A DNA stretch of 64,000 bases from Hydractinia symbiolongicarpus (lineage: Eukaryota; Cnidaria; Hydrozoa; Anthoathecata; Hydractiniidae): positions 22,754,001-22,818,000 of the forward strand of contig NC_079883.1 of NCBI RefSeq assembly GCF_029227915.1. Direction: 5' to 3'. This document shows, one piece after another, positions 1-11,700 of this stretch (position 1 is the stretch's first letter; the number at the start of each line of letters is the position of its first letter). A program made the position numbers and the translations under genes. The notes beneath the pieces were generated by a model, which was given only the letters and a program-made list of their open reading frames with translations, did not search any database and was not told the DNA's origin.

Positions 1-471
1 GCTCCCTGCAATTGGACCTGATCCAGGTAAACCATGTTGAAAAAAAAACATCCACTCCATGTAACCGTACCCGTGGTCGTTTTAGGCGTTTAAACTTTAA
101 AACCCACGGACGTTTTAGGCGTTTTTTCTTCACATTCCAGAATTTCATTCATTGGAACTTGAAAACCCGCGGACGTTTTAGGCGTTTTTTCTTCCATCTG
201 TGATTTTCATTCATTCGGAACTTTAAAACCCGCGGACGTTTTAGGCGAATAGACATTTTGCCTAAGATCGCCCCGGGTTTGCTTATTTGAGTAAAATAAA
301 ACACGCACGCCGCGCATCGTCATAGTCGAAATCGGCGGATGCCAAAAATAAATTGATAAAAATAATTTAGTTTTTTTTATAGATTATTCTATCTATAGAG
401 AATTTTTTTTCTAGTTCACAAAACTAGGCTTAGGCAATTGCCTAGGCTGCCTAACCCTAGATCCGCCCCTG
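1..471 (-). mobile_element. End fragment of a hAT-like DNA transposon
   Basis: This segment is the reverse complement, with only small indels, of 45033-45519. It ends at base 471 with CCTAGATCCGCCCCTG, the inverted form of the terminal CAGGGGCGGATCTAGG found at 45033. Terminal sequences of the CAGGGGCGGATC type are typical of animal hAT elements. The element continues leftwards out of the window, so its other end and any target-site duplication cannot be seen. It contains three to four copies of a subterminal motif around CCTAAAACGTCC, seen here as its complement in the form GGACGTTTTAGGC. The short ORF across 12-203 is only this motif translated and is not a gene. Confidence 0.8.
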
Positions 472-3175
472 TTTCTCGCAATTTTTTATCCAGCATGTTA
501 TTATTTCTCGCAATTTTTTATCCAGTATGTTATTATTTCTCGCAATTTTTTATCCAGTATGTTATTATTTCTCGCAATTTTTTATCCAGTATGTTATTAT
601 TTCTCGCAATTTTTTATCCAGTATGTTATTATTTCTCGCAATTTTTTATCCAGTATGTTATTATTTCTCGCAATTTTTTATCCAGTATGTTATTATTTCT
701 CGCAATTTTTTATCCAGTATGTTATTATTTCTCGCAATTTTTTATCCAGCATGTTATTATTTCTCGCAATTTTTTATCCAGTATGTTATTATTTCTCGCA
801 ATTTTTTATCCAGTATGTTATTATTTCTCGCAATTTTTTATCCAGTATGTTATTATTTCTCGCAATTTTTTATCCAGTATGTTATTATTTCTCGCAATTT
901 TTTATCCAGTATGTTATTATTTCTCGCAATTTTTTATCCAGTATGTTATTATTTCTCGCAATTTTTTATCCAGTAAGTTATTATTTCTCGCAATTTTTTA
1001 TCCAGTATGTTATTATTTCTCGCAATTTTTTATCCAGCATGTTATTATTTCTCGCAATTTTTTATCCAGTATGTTATTATTTCTCGCAATTTTTTATCCA
1101 GTATGTTATTATTTCTCGCAATTTTTTATCCAGTATGTTATTATTTCTCGCAATTTTTTATCCAGCATGTTATTATTTCTCGCAATTTTTTATCCAGTAT
1201 GTTATTATTTCTCGCAATTTTTTATCCAGCATGTTATTATTTCTCGCAATTTTTTATCCAGTATGTTATTATTTCTCGCAATTTTTTATCCAGTATGTTA
1301 TTATTTCTCGCAATTTTTTATCCAGTATGTTATTATTTCTCGCAATTTTTTATCCAGTATGTTATTATTTCTCGCAATTTTTTATCCAGTATGTTATTAT
1401 TTCTCGCAATTTTTTATCCAGTATGTTATTATTTCTCGCAATTTTTTATCCAGTATGTTATTATTTCTCGCAATTTTTTATCCAGCATGTTTTTATTTCT
1501 CGCAATTTTTTATCCAGTATGTTATTATTTCTCGCAATTTTTTATCCAGTATGTTATTATTTCTCGCAATTTTTTATCCAGTATGTTATTATTTCTCGCA
1601 ATTTTTTATCCAGTATGTTATTATTTCTCGCAATTTTTTATCCAGTATGTTAATCTTTCTCGCAATTTTTTATCCAGCATGTTATTATTTCTCGCAATTT
1701 TTTATCCAGTATGTTAATCTTTCTCGCAATTTTTTATCCAGCATGTTATTATTTCTCGCAATTTTTTATCCAGTATGTTATTATTTCTCGCAATTTTTTA
1801 TCCAGTATGTTATTATTTCTCGCAATTTTTTATCCAGTATGTTATTATTTCTCGCAATTTTTTATCCAGTATGTTATTATTTCTCGCAATTTTTTATCCA
1901 GCATGTTATTATTTCTCGCAATTTTTTATCCAGTATGTTATTATTTCTCGCAATTTTTTATCCAGTATGTTATTATTTCTCGCAATTTTTTATCCAGTAT
2001 GTTATTATTTCTCGCAATTTTTTATCCAGTATGTTATTATTTCTCGCAATTTTTTATCCAGTATGTTATTATTTCTCGCAATTTTTTATCCAGTATGTTA
2101 TTATTTCTCGCAATTTTTTATCCAGTATGTTATTATTTCTCGCAATTTTTTATCCAGTATGTTATTATTTCTCGCAATTTTTTATCCAGCATGTTATTAT
2201 TTCTCGCAATTTTTTATCCAGCATGTTATTATTTCTCGCAATTTTTTATCCAGTATGTTATTATTTCTCGCAATTTTTTATCCAGTATGTTATTATTTCT
2301 CGCAATTTTTTATCCAGTATGTTATTATTTCTCGCAATTTTTTATCCAGCATGTTATTATTTCTCGCAATTTTTTATCCAGTATGTTATTATTTCTCGCA
2401 ATTTTTTATCCAGTATGTTATTATTTCTCGCAATTTTTTATCCAGTATGTTATTATTTCTCGCAATTTTTTATCCAGCATGTTATTATTTCTCGCAATTT
2501 TTTATCCAGCATGTTATTATTTCTCGCAATTTTTTATCCAGTATGTTATTATTTCTCGCAATTTTTTATCCAGCATGTTATTATTTCTCGCAATTTTTTA
2601 TCCAGTATGTTATTATTTCTCGCAATTTTTTATCCAGTATGTTATTATTTCTCGCAATTTTTTATCCAGTATGTTATTATTTCTCGCAATTTTTTATCCA
2701 GTATGTTATTATTTCTCGCAATTTTTTATCCAGTATGTTATTATTTCTCGCAATTTTTTATCCAGTATGTTATTATTTCTCGCAATTTTTTATCCAGTAT
2801 GTTATTATTTCTCGCAATTTTTTATCCAGCATGTTATTATTTCTCGCAATTTTTTATCCAGTATGTTATTATTTCTCGCAATTTTTTATCCAGTATGTTA
2901 TTATTTCTCGCAATTTTTTATCCAGTATGTTATTATTTCTCGCAATTTTTTATCCAGTATGTTATTATTTCTCGCAATTTTTTATCCAGTATGTTAATCT
3001 TTCTCGCAATTTTTTATCCAGCATGTTATTATTTCTCGCAATTTTTTATCCAGTATGTTATTATTTCTCGCAATTTTTTATCCAGTATGTTATTATTTCT
3101 CGCAATTTTTTATCCAGTATGTTATTATTTCTCGCAATTTTTTATCCAGTATGCTATTATTTCTCGCAATTTTTT
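472..3175. repeat. 32-bp minisatellite, about 84 tandem copies
   Basis: The unit is 32 bp, built from TTTCTCGCAATTTTTTATCC followed by AG[T/C]ATGTTATTA. It repeats without spacers from the base after the transposon end at 471 to about 3175, where the last copy breaks off into unique sequence. Most units are identical. The commonest variant is T or C after CCAG; C occurs in roughly one unit in six. Rarer variants are TTAATC in place of TTATTA (1651, 1715 and 2996) and single changes near 975, 1490 and 3153. Because 32 is not a multiple of 3 and the unit has no stop triplet on the plus strand in any phase, all three plus frames stay open, giving artificial ORFs of up to 915 codons. These have no coding character beyond the repeat. 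Confidence 0.97.
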
Positions 3176-4616
3176 ATCATACTAAGTTATACTTCTTTTG
3201 TGTCGGGTTAAAAATGAAACTATTCTTTTCTTAATCTCACTTCTTGTTGTTTCACAAAGAAGATACAATCATTCGCTTGATTCACAAGCTTTATAAGTTA
3301 ATGGTACGTTTACACGTAGAAAATTTATCACGGAATAAACCTTATAAGTTAATACTATGTTTACACATGGGCAATTTCAGACGAAACATTCTCATAAAAA
3401 TTGTAAATATTCAAAAACAGAGCTCTATCGAAATTTTTGACACTTTAAAAAAACACATTATACCCTATCTCTAAAAGAGTGAACATGTTATAATATCTAA
3501 GTATAAACGCAGTAGTGACCATAAAAATATGGTTCAAATAAAGATCGCTACCGAACTTATTAAAAGCTATAAATACACACAACGACGAAAGTCTGCACAA
3601 ACTTATTGAAGGTAATACTCCTTTCAATGCTGTGGTGTTGTATTGTGTAATCTCTTTAGCCGGGGCAACGCATTAAAATCTTTCGCGGACAAGTATTCTT
3701 AAAAAATTGAAACGGGCCTTTAATTGAATACGTGCCGAAAAAATCCCCATCGTGTCTACGACGGCGTATTATCAAGCAAACTGGTTGACACCCGTAGCTA
3801 ATTCGTATAAAAACGTGATCCCTTTAGAATATTTGCATATCGGGGTAATGCCATAGAGGCTACATCACAGTGAGGTTACATGATAAAGAGGCTACATTAA
3901 CCCTTTTCGCTTCTTGTATTCGTCAAGGTTTAACGAACGCCTTGATACGTTTTCACGTTGGTGGACCATGGGTTTCGGCGTGAGAGATATCGTTCTGGCA
4001 GCTAAAAGAAAAGGAAAATAAAGAATAGGGAAATATATCATGATAGCTAATCAAGTTTTAACTTTTAACCATTCAACTTGTGTTTCTATTTCCACCGTGA
4101 CTTCATATTCCCACTAACTTAACACCTTAATTCACGAAATATTCTCGCAGAGCCGCTGCGCGATCAATTGTTTGCGCAGAAATACTCGCGCATTTAGTTG
4201 CGCGAAAATTTAAATATTTCTTTGCAGTAAATGTGCGAAAATTAGCAAAACTCGTAATGCTCGAATACTTTTTGTTTGCACAAAATTAATAAAAATTAGG
4301 TCATCACAACATTATCAGAGTCAGTTAACTCAAATTTTAGATTGATAAAGCTTTTGAGCGCCAATCAGGTACGCAAAACGATCCGTTAACATAAAAACAA
4401 AAGTTTAAACTGTATAAACCCCGCAATACATTGAGGTCTACCTAAAGTATTATTAAATGTTGTATGTATTACAAGTAATAAGTGAGCGGAAATTAAATGT
4501 GTACTTAACCTGAGTGCGCGAAATTAAAACTGACGCAAAAATATTATAAATGAAGGTTAGTAAAAAAAAAGTGAAAAATCATACATAAAAGTTCAGCAGC
4601 ACACACTTAATTTCTT
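3176..4616. other. Intergenic, no gene recognised
   Basis: No supported gene is seen between the minisatellite and the 3' side of RTF1. A short imperfect duplication lies at 3288-3380, where TTATAAGTTAAT recurs at 3291 and 3342, each followed by a similar TTTACAC stretch. A patch rich in GCGC and CGCG occurs at 4146-4207. The last exon of RTF1 could lie in this stretch but I could not recognise it. Confidence 0.5.
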
Positions 4617-4681
4617 TTAGGCAAGAAGAAAAGGTAAGAATGCATTGCCACTCCCGTTTCTTTTATAATACCAAAATTGTA
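4617..4681 (-). CDS. Possible terminal exon of RTF1 (weak)
   Basis: Downstream of RTF1 exon 15 on the minus strand, a CTATAG acceptor opens a 65-bp stretch. It takes up the phase left by exon 15 (one base carried over) and reads about 21 codons to a TAA. The encoded tail includes YYKRNG, which only faintly resembles the basic DYKKRRG end of animal RTF1 proteins. The splice phase fits, but the similarity is too poor to accept without transcript support. Confidence 0.2.
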
Positions 4682-4724
4682 CTATAGTTCAATCTTTTTA
4701 ATTAAATTTTAATAACTATTTTAT

Positions 4725-4823
4725 TTACGATAATACTTTGACATCTTGACTGTGTCCTTTTCAAATCTAAACTGTTTAGATTCGAAAAAGACACAGTCAA
4801 GACGTGTCGAAATATTATTGTAA
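4725..4823. mobile_element. 99-bp fold-back (MITE-like) element
   Basis: Two arms of about 48 bases are near-perfect reverse complements, separated by only a few bases at the centre near 4772. The arms share CTTGACTGTGTC and its complement GACACAGTCAAG, with scattered mismatches. The element sits 28 bases downstream of RTF1 exon 15, so it lies in the last intron or the 3' region of that gene. No target-site duplication could be defined. Confidence 0.7.
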
Positions 4824-4850
4824 ATTACAATGAGTATTCCTCTCTCTTAC

Positions 4851-7800
4851 CTGGTATTGGAACGTCTATTTGTACGTCAAAATCATGCGCAGAGAAAAGA
4901 TCAGCGTCGTCACTGGATTTGTTGACACCTGACACAGTGAGTTCCGATTTAAATAATAATGAATCCAGCTCCTGTAAAAAAAAATATTGTAAATCCACAG
5001 TAACAACGACAACAACTTTTTGGCTTTTTTTAAATTTTCAGTCATTCTATGAAGGTACACGTTAAGCTGATAATAGAAAGCGGAAATAAAACCTTGCTGA
5101 GAAACAGTTGATTGTTTCAACAATAAAACAATAAAAGAGAGCAAAAAATTCTTGCCAGTATTTAGAAAAAAACATTCTGATTGTCTATTTTAAACCTAAA
5201 ATTGCTGACGTTTTGATGACATTTCAAAGAAATTGCTGACATTTTAATGATGTTTTTTCTGACATTTCGACGGTGTATATTATAAAATATCTGGATAATT
5301 TTTGACAGTGTGGACACCGTGGCTAAATAAACATTTGATGGTATGACAACAACAGTGTGACAGTAAGTGTGTTTATGAGATGTAAACCACAGACCAGTGT
5401 TTAATCGTTCAAACCGTTTTCGTGAAAGCAACACAACTAGACAAAATCAACAAACCGGAGCCGGTTCAGCAAACTCTCCAGTACTTGTGTCTTGCGCTTC
5501 ACTATTTATTGATTCGTCAGTTTTCTACAAACATTAAAAGTTTATTTATTTTTCTGGGTCCTGTGTTGACATTGTAAAAAAACTGGCCTAATCGTCGCCG
5601 GAGAATAAAAATGTCATTTCAATAACTCAAAACTAACATTTTTGACATTTCCATTCTACAAGATTCAAAAATGCGACGAATAATTAGAAAAACCCGAAAG
5701 AACATTGTACATAAGCTATATTTCAAACTAAACTACCCAAATTCTTATCTTAAAATGTAAAGAGCAAAAGACTCGACGGAGATCGCAACACTTGAAGGAG
5801 AAAACATGGCAAGACAAACAACCAAACAGACATACCTGTTCCTGTGCTGTGGACTAAAAAAAAAAAGAAGTCAAAAATTTATTTATTTAAACAAAATTGG
5901 AAGGAATCTAAATCCAAAATAACCGAATATTGTAACAGGAATATAGCGAAACGTACAAATAATAAAAATAAATAAATAAGACGCGAACCTTAATAATCAT
6001 CTTAGGTTGCGTTTTACGCCGTGTAAAAGGATCGTCTTTTTTTTCTTTATTTTGTCTGCCTTCCTCCTACAAAAACAAACAAAAAACATCGACTACCACG
6101 AAAGTATCTTATACCAAATGGTTCATGTGACGTTGGAGAATAGCAAGTTTAGGTAGTCAAAATCGTGAAGCAGTAAGTCAAAGTTGGACACGAGAACGAC
6201 TAACCAAAAATATAGACGCCATCTTGTTTTAAGATAAGCTACTTACAATGCAAGCTTTCTCTGCATCATATACGTTCTTTTTTCGATTTCTTTCGTTAAT
6301 AAAACTACAAATAAAAATCAGCATTTTTAATGTATAATATAATTTATAATATAATATAATTTATAATTTAATGTCCCGCACGGCATTTTATTCAAAGCAA
6401 TGGAGGGAGTGCTAGTGAATGAGAACACGTGAGGGCACGTATGCAGTAGTGTTTGAACTAGCACATAAGGAAATAACACTTTGTATGGGGACACAAAATG
6501 TGAACATCTCAAGTATCACCAGGATAGAACGTGTTTACATCTACATATCTCTACCATAAAAAATAAATTTTTTTTGAACACTACCTGACATTGCTGAGAG
6601 CTCCAGACCGTTTCTTATCCAACATTTGAGCACGTTCTTCCAACTCGTCCAACTCGCCCTTCACTTTTTCAAGTTTTTTATAGTCGTTTGTTTGTTCTGC
6701 AATTTCCTGCAAAATAATAATAATAATTTTTCTTTGCAAGCAAGAAAAACAAGAGTACACCTATCTAATCAAAGCATCCAAAGAGTATATTCAGAGGGAA
6801 ACTTTTGATGCCCCTACCTTAGCCTGAATAATTTACCAGTTTCAATAAAATTCTATTTTACATTTATAAAAAGACCAACAGAACTTTATTTTCAACGCAT
6901 ACCTTTTCTCTGATCAACCTATTCTTTTTAACCGCGTAGTTGAATGGATTTTTTCGAAATTTATTTTTTTCTTTCACAATCTAAACAAAGAATAAAATAA
7001 AACAAACAAAAAAACAAATATATATATCCAAGCAAAATAAAAACAAACAAACAAATAACGATTAAATGCACAAAGAAATAGATGAAGAGTTACATACAGC
7101 TTCAATATCGTCGTCTTTGTAGCTATAGGCTTTGGAGGTAGATATATCAGCCGATTTTTCTTTTACTTGGCGCAGAGTAGGTAAGGGTAGTTCAACAAGT
7201 TTCATCTTAAAAACAAAAAATATAAAAGTCATTCGTGAATTGTTGTTACAAGTAAATTTAAAAAATAAAAATGAGTCTTGAGAAGGCATGTTTTTTTCCG
7301 AAAATGTATTTTTACTTTAGAGTATTGTATCATGATATCACCAATCATTGACAAAATATAAGAAAACAAGACGACTAGTTGTAAAGTTGGCTGCCACAAG
7401 TGATTACATAGCCTGCCTCTATTATAGAGTCGCGCATTGTGAACGCGAAGTTCCCTTTTATATTTTTTGGTTAAATCTACATTCTTGAAACGTGTTTATT
7501 GTTATTGACGTCAGCACAAATATTTTCCCTGAATTTCGGGACCTTAGTGGAAAATGCCACTGGAAAGTTTTAAACGCTTTCCACCTGGTGCACATGTGCG
7601 CAAAAGTAACAACTTTGCTGCCTTTTGACTACAAAACGAGAAAAAAAAACTGACTTTCTTTTATTAATTTTCTCTACGATTGACGATACCAATGAAGTTG
7701 CAATGTCTCATTGTGAATTAGAATACGTTGGTACAACTAGAAGAAGAAAATCACTTCACAGGAAATATAACGCTGTGTTGAAAAGAGCATTACCTCTTCT

Positions 7801-10800
7801 TTCCACTTTTGAAATTCTGAATCAGTAAACGCTTGGTTAGACACATATTCCATGCGAAATATTCTTTCTTGAAGTCCATGTCTAAAAAATGATGTTACAA
7901 ATAAAAGATATTCAGGTACCCTAGAAATGAAGTTGTAAGATTTTATTATACCAAAAATAATGGGCTTCTAAAGATTATACATTTGACACTTCGTACAATT
8001 CACGTCAGTGTTTGGTAGTTACCAACTCAAATGACGTGTTAACAAGGCAAGCAAATATATAAAATACCATAAGTAACGCGAAAAAAAATTATATAAAAAA
8101 AGCTGTAAACAAATAAAAAAAATCTTGATAGAGCAAGAGTCTGTGTCTCTAGAATCAGAAAGTTTCAAATGTGTTTTCCCTTTTTATTTTAAAATTTTAC
8201 AGATCTGATAATTTAATCCAGAACTAAACAAAAAGTTTACAAAAGGTTGATTATTACCTCACTTTTACACCTTTGTTGGTTCTGGTTTTTCCCAAATTAT
8301 AAACTTTACTAGTTTCTGTCACGTCAATGATTTCTGCCACCTACAAAGCAACAAAACAATGCCACCATCTTTGTTTCTAACACATCAAAAATAAAAATAA
8401 AAACAAATATATAAATATAAACATTACTCTGTATATTGCACGTCCATCATGGTTACCTATGCCCATGCGCAGAAAACATCCTGAGATAACACGAGTGAAA
8501 AATGGGAGGTGGACCCATCTAAACATACACACAAATTGTCAATATTGACTGCAGAAAAAACATTACACAATTTAAAATCTATATATCATAGACCTTCTAA
8601 ATGGAAATAGATGGACATGAAATGTTGCATGCACATATAGCCCTTGATCGAACAAATACAATTTGACAAAAACATTTTAATGATGCAAAAAAATATATGA
8701 TAATGCTGTCATTTTTTAAAATGCTTGATTTTTACTCAATATTTCCCCATCTCTTTAAGGACAAAAAAGGGAAGCTAAAACGAAAATAAACATAAATTCA
8801 ACATAGAAATTACATTATTTTTCATTAAAACTTGTCACCAAACAAATTAAAAATTATGACCCAAAAATTTTCTTTGTATGTATGAACACATAGAGTCGAA
8901 GTACCTCGAGCAGTCAAAGAAACCTAATAAAACATAACAACCTAAAGCCTTAAAAAAAGCACACATACTGTTCCAACTTGTGTCTTGACAAACGAATGTC
9001 TTCAAGTTGCTCCCTTGTCTCAATCTGCTGGGACAGACGCTCTTCTTCAGCATCTTCGTCATCTGACGCAAACTCAACAGAACTTTTATCAGAGTCCTCC
9101 TCTTCCTTGTTGTTATCCTCATCATCCTCCTCCTCATCATCGTCGTCATCTGAGTACACATCTTTTGTTGTGAGTGGTTCTTTCTTACTCATTAGGGCTT
9201 CCATCTTCTCCTTCTTTTCAATACGTTTTTGTTTGAGTTCATTAATTGCCTTCTTTTTCACATCCTCCACTGTTTTTTTACGCTCACCTTTGCGTGAGGC
9301 TATACTACTGTTATAAACTTCTGGCTCCTTACTTTTTTTATCATCGCCAGATTTTTTGTCTTTTTCTTTTTTATGTTGTTTGCGTTCCGTTTTTCTTTTA
9401 CCGTGAAGCTTGCGTTCAATTTCCAAGCGCACTTTCATTGCCTCACGCTTTTCCATTCTGTTATACAATTCAATTTCTCTGTCCTTTTCAGTCATTTCCT
9501 CTAGTTTTAATCGATCTTCTTCATCACCAATTAAGTTTGCATCTAATCCATCATCAAATGCTGGCAAATCTTCATCGGAACCATCGTCATCAGATGACGA
9601 ACTGCTCGACATAACTAGAAACAACCAATAATAAAGAACTATTGAAGATATTATTTCGGTTTGTCTGTTCAGTATTTATATTACTGTGGAAAGTTTATCA
9701 TTTCTTGAATTTTACTTGATGGGAGAAGGATCTCCCGAAACGTTGCCTACTAAACTATACCATGTTCAAGAAATGGTAAACTTTCCACAGTAATAAAGAA
9801 CTACTCTGGTAGCTTTGAAACACTATAAATCACTATGAAACAGATGGAAAATAACAGATAACCATAGCTCAAATGGCTCAGTATTTGGATATGATTTGCT
9901 GACTTTTTAAATCTGCTTTAACATAAGAATATTCTATATCAAGAAGAAAATAATTACATATTTTTTATACCTACATCTTTTTTATATTTTTAAAAACAAA
10001 ACTAACAGTACAGCAGTCTATATTATAATGCCCGTATACGTCTGTCCGTCCGTCCGTCTGTCTGTCATGCAAAATAGTAGCTTAGCTGGGATGGGCTAAC
10101 CCATGGATTTTTCCATGGGCTAACGACTAGTCATATACAAAATATAAACTTAGGCTCAATGATATGCTTACCATGTGGTTAGTTTTTGAACAAATGTGAG
10201 TCCAGATATGCTTGAAAAGCAGAAAAAACACCATCAAATGGAAACAACCATTAAGGAGATTCTTTATTTAATGAAGAAACTATGAAAATACCACTTTCTA
10301 CCTTGTCCTTCCTCTTTTTCTTCCTCTTCGTTGTCCTCCTCATCATTTATTTCTCCATCTTCTTCTTCATCAGATACAGTTGAAGCACGTCGTTTTGCAG
10401 GTGTTGGTTTTTGTGTTTTACCATTCTTCTTTTTATTGTTAGATTTTCCATTACCTTCTGAATCTAATGTCCACTGCAAAGAATAGTTAAAAGAATAAAT
10501 ATTTTTACATTTTCTTTTTTGATTATGTTTTTACATGAAGAGGCAGTCCTAAATAACATGCACAATTCCCACAAACAAGGTATTAGTTTAGCTAAAAACA
10601 TTAAATGTTGAAAAACAGCCTAAGCTCTAAAACATGACAAAACACGGCCTGCCAATGTACAGGGAGAACAAAAACTGCATCATAGGGGGGATACAAGATT
10701 CAGTGCATTCATATCTAAATAATTATAGAGGACAGCTAAGAAGTCTACCTCGTTATCACTATCATCTGTGGAAGAGTCTGAGTTTTCATCTTTGTCACTA

Positions 10801-11700
10801 TCACTATCAGCCATCTTTTTTGCTGCAACTGTTGGTGAATTCTTTGCCTTCTTAGTAGACAGACTCAACAATTGCTAAATAAATAATTATAAAAGGACAA
10901 TACAATCTAATATAGATGAAACCATTGCGTAATAAAACAAATACCCTGTAATTCTCTTACCATAATTTTACCATCACAAAAGAGTTCGTACAAATTCATT
11001 GCACATTTGAGCATAAAAAAAAGACTTTAAGCCTTAAGTTTGAATACTGGAATTAATTAATTCGCTAAAATTTCTTATGGAAATGTGCAGTGTGAATTAT
11101 ACCCAAACACCATAATCAGGATTTTTTTTCTTATTCTCACATTGGTTCTTTTAGTTTGTGCTGACAGAAGATGCTTAGATTAACCTGCGGAGGTAGGGAC
11201 CCCTTTTGTACGCACAAATGTTTATTGTTATTCTAGTAACCAAAATTCAAATTGTTTTCAGACTGATTGAGTAGCCTTACGAAATTTTAGAGACCAGAAT
11301 ACAAAAGAGGTTATATTTTATGAATTGCTGTTAAGGAATTATTCTAATGTATATTGTGTTTACCTGAAAAATGTGCTGACTCAACAATAATTTGACTTTA
11401 CCTCCTGTATTACCCAGTCAAGCAATTTGTTAAAAGCAAAAATTGCTTCTCCACTATCTTCAGGCTTATTTTTAGGCATTTGTAACTTGTCAAACGCTTT
11501 ATTTTACTTTATGTTGTTAACAGTTCCACTTAAGTTTTTTCCAAAATTGCTAAAGCCTGATTCATTTTTTAATAGTTAAGTTTTTAAAACAATTGGATCT
11601 TACAAGCCGCAAAAATATTTTGTGTACGCACCTCATCCAATTCATCATCACTACTGCTATCATCATCAGAATCAATTGCTCTTTTGCGTGACGATGCCAT
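4851..11700 (-). CDS. rtf1: RNA polymerase-associated protein RTF1 homolog (Paf1 complex), 15 coding exons traced
   Basis: RTF1 is a nuclear Paf1-complex subunit that travels with RNA polymerase II and promotes H2B ubiquitylation. I traced exons on the minus strand by frame, GT/AG sites and matching phase: 11632-11700, 10749-10874, 10302-10473, 8969-9614, 8428-8518, 8258-8340, 7794-7881, 7098-7205, 6903-6980, 6585-6706, 6247-6304, 5989-6066, 5836-5853, 5456-5524, 4851-4971. Together they give about 642 residues. The start is ATG at 11700 ([14 protein letters not shown]). Residues 24-135 are acidic and Ser-rich, as in the family. The histone-modification domain lies at about 136-195 ([17 protein letters not shown]). 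The Plus3 domain runs from about 329 to 450 ([36 protein letters not shown]). A Glu/Lys-rich helical region follows, with FINERNR and DDPFTRRK. Exon 15 holds the conserved [10 protein letters not shown]. Exon 13 is only 18 bp. The final C-terminal exon was not found with confidence. The gene looks intact. Confidence 0.95.
9681..9793. mobile_element. 113-bp compound fold-back element in RTF1 intron 3
   Basis: The outer arms are 29 bases (9681-9709 and 9765-9793). They begin TTACTGTGGAAAG and end CTTTCCACAGTAA and pair with very few mismatches. Inside is a second hairpin, GGGAGA/TCTCCC with loop AGGA, followed directly by CGAAACGTT. The whole lies in the intron between RTF1 exons 3 and 4, close to the exon 4 acceptor. 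It has no coding content and looks like a short non-autonomous mobile element. Confidence 0.75.
10021..10131. repeat. Dispersed repeat with GTCTGTCC run and CCATGG hairpin
   Basis: The segment has a run of GTCTGTCC/GTCCGTCC-type units at 10040-10068. It then has an inverted repeat, GGGCTAACCCATGGA and TCCATGGGCTAAC, around a short T-rich loop, followed by CGACTAGT. The same layout (CCGTG arm, A/T loop, CACGG arm, GACTAGTCGG) is seen in the degenerate tandem repeat at 36750-37240, so both probably belong to one repeat superfamily. This copy lies inside RTF1 intron 3. Confidence 0.55.

Noticed and set aside
472-3175. CRISPR-like array of 32-bp repeats
   Set aside because: The repeats are directly contiguous with no spacers, the sequence is eukaryotic, and no cas-like genes are present.
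438-3211. Long ORFs of up to 915 codons reading LLFLAIFYPVCYYFSQFFIQ
   Set aside because: They are translations of the 32-bp minisatellite in three frames; the same peptide appears in each, with no start context or conserved feature.
8950-9631. ORFs of 60-122 codons on the plus strand opposite RTF1 exon 4 (Ser/Leu-rich)
   Set aside because: They are antisense shadows of the acidic, Asp/Glu-rich coding exon.
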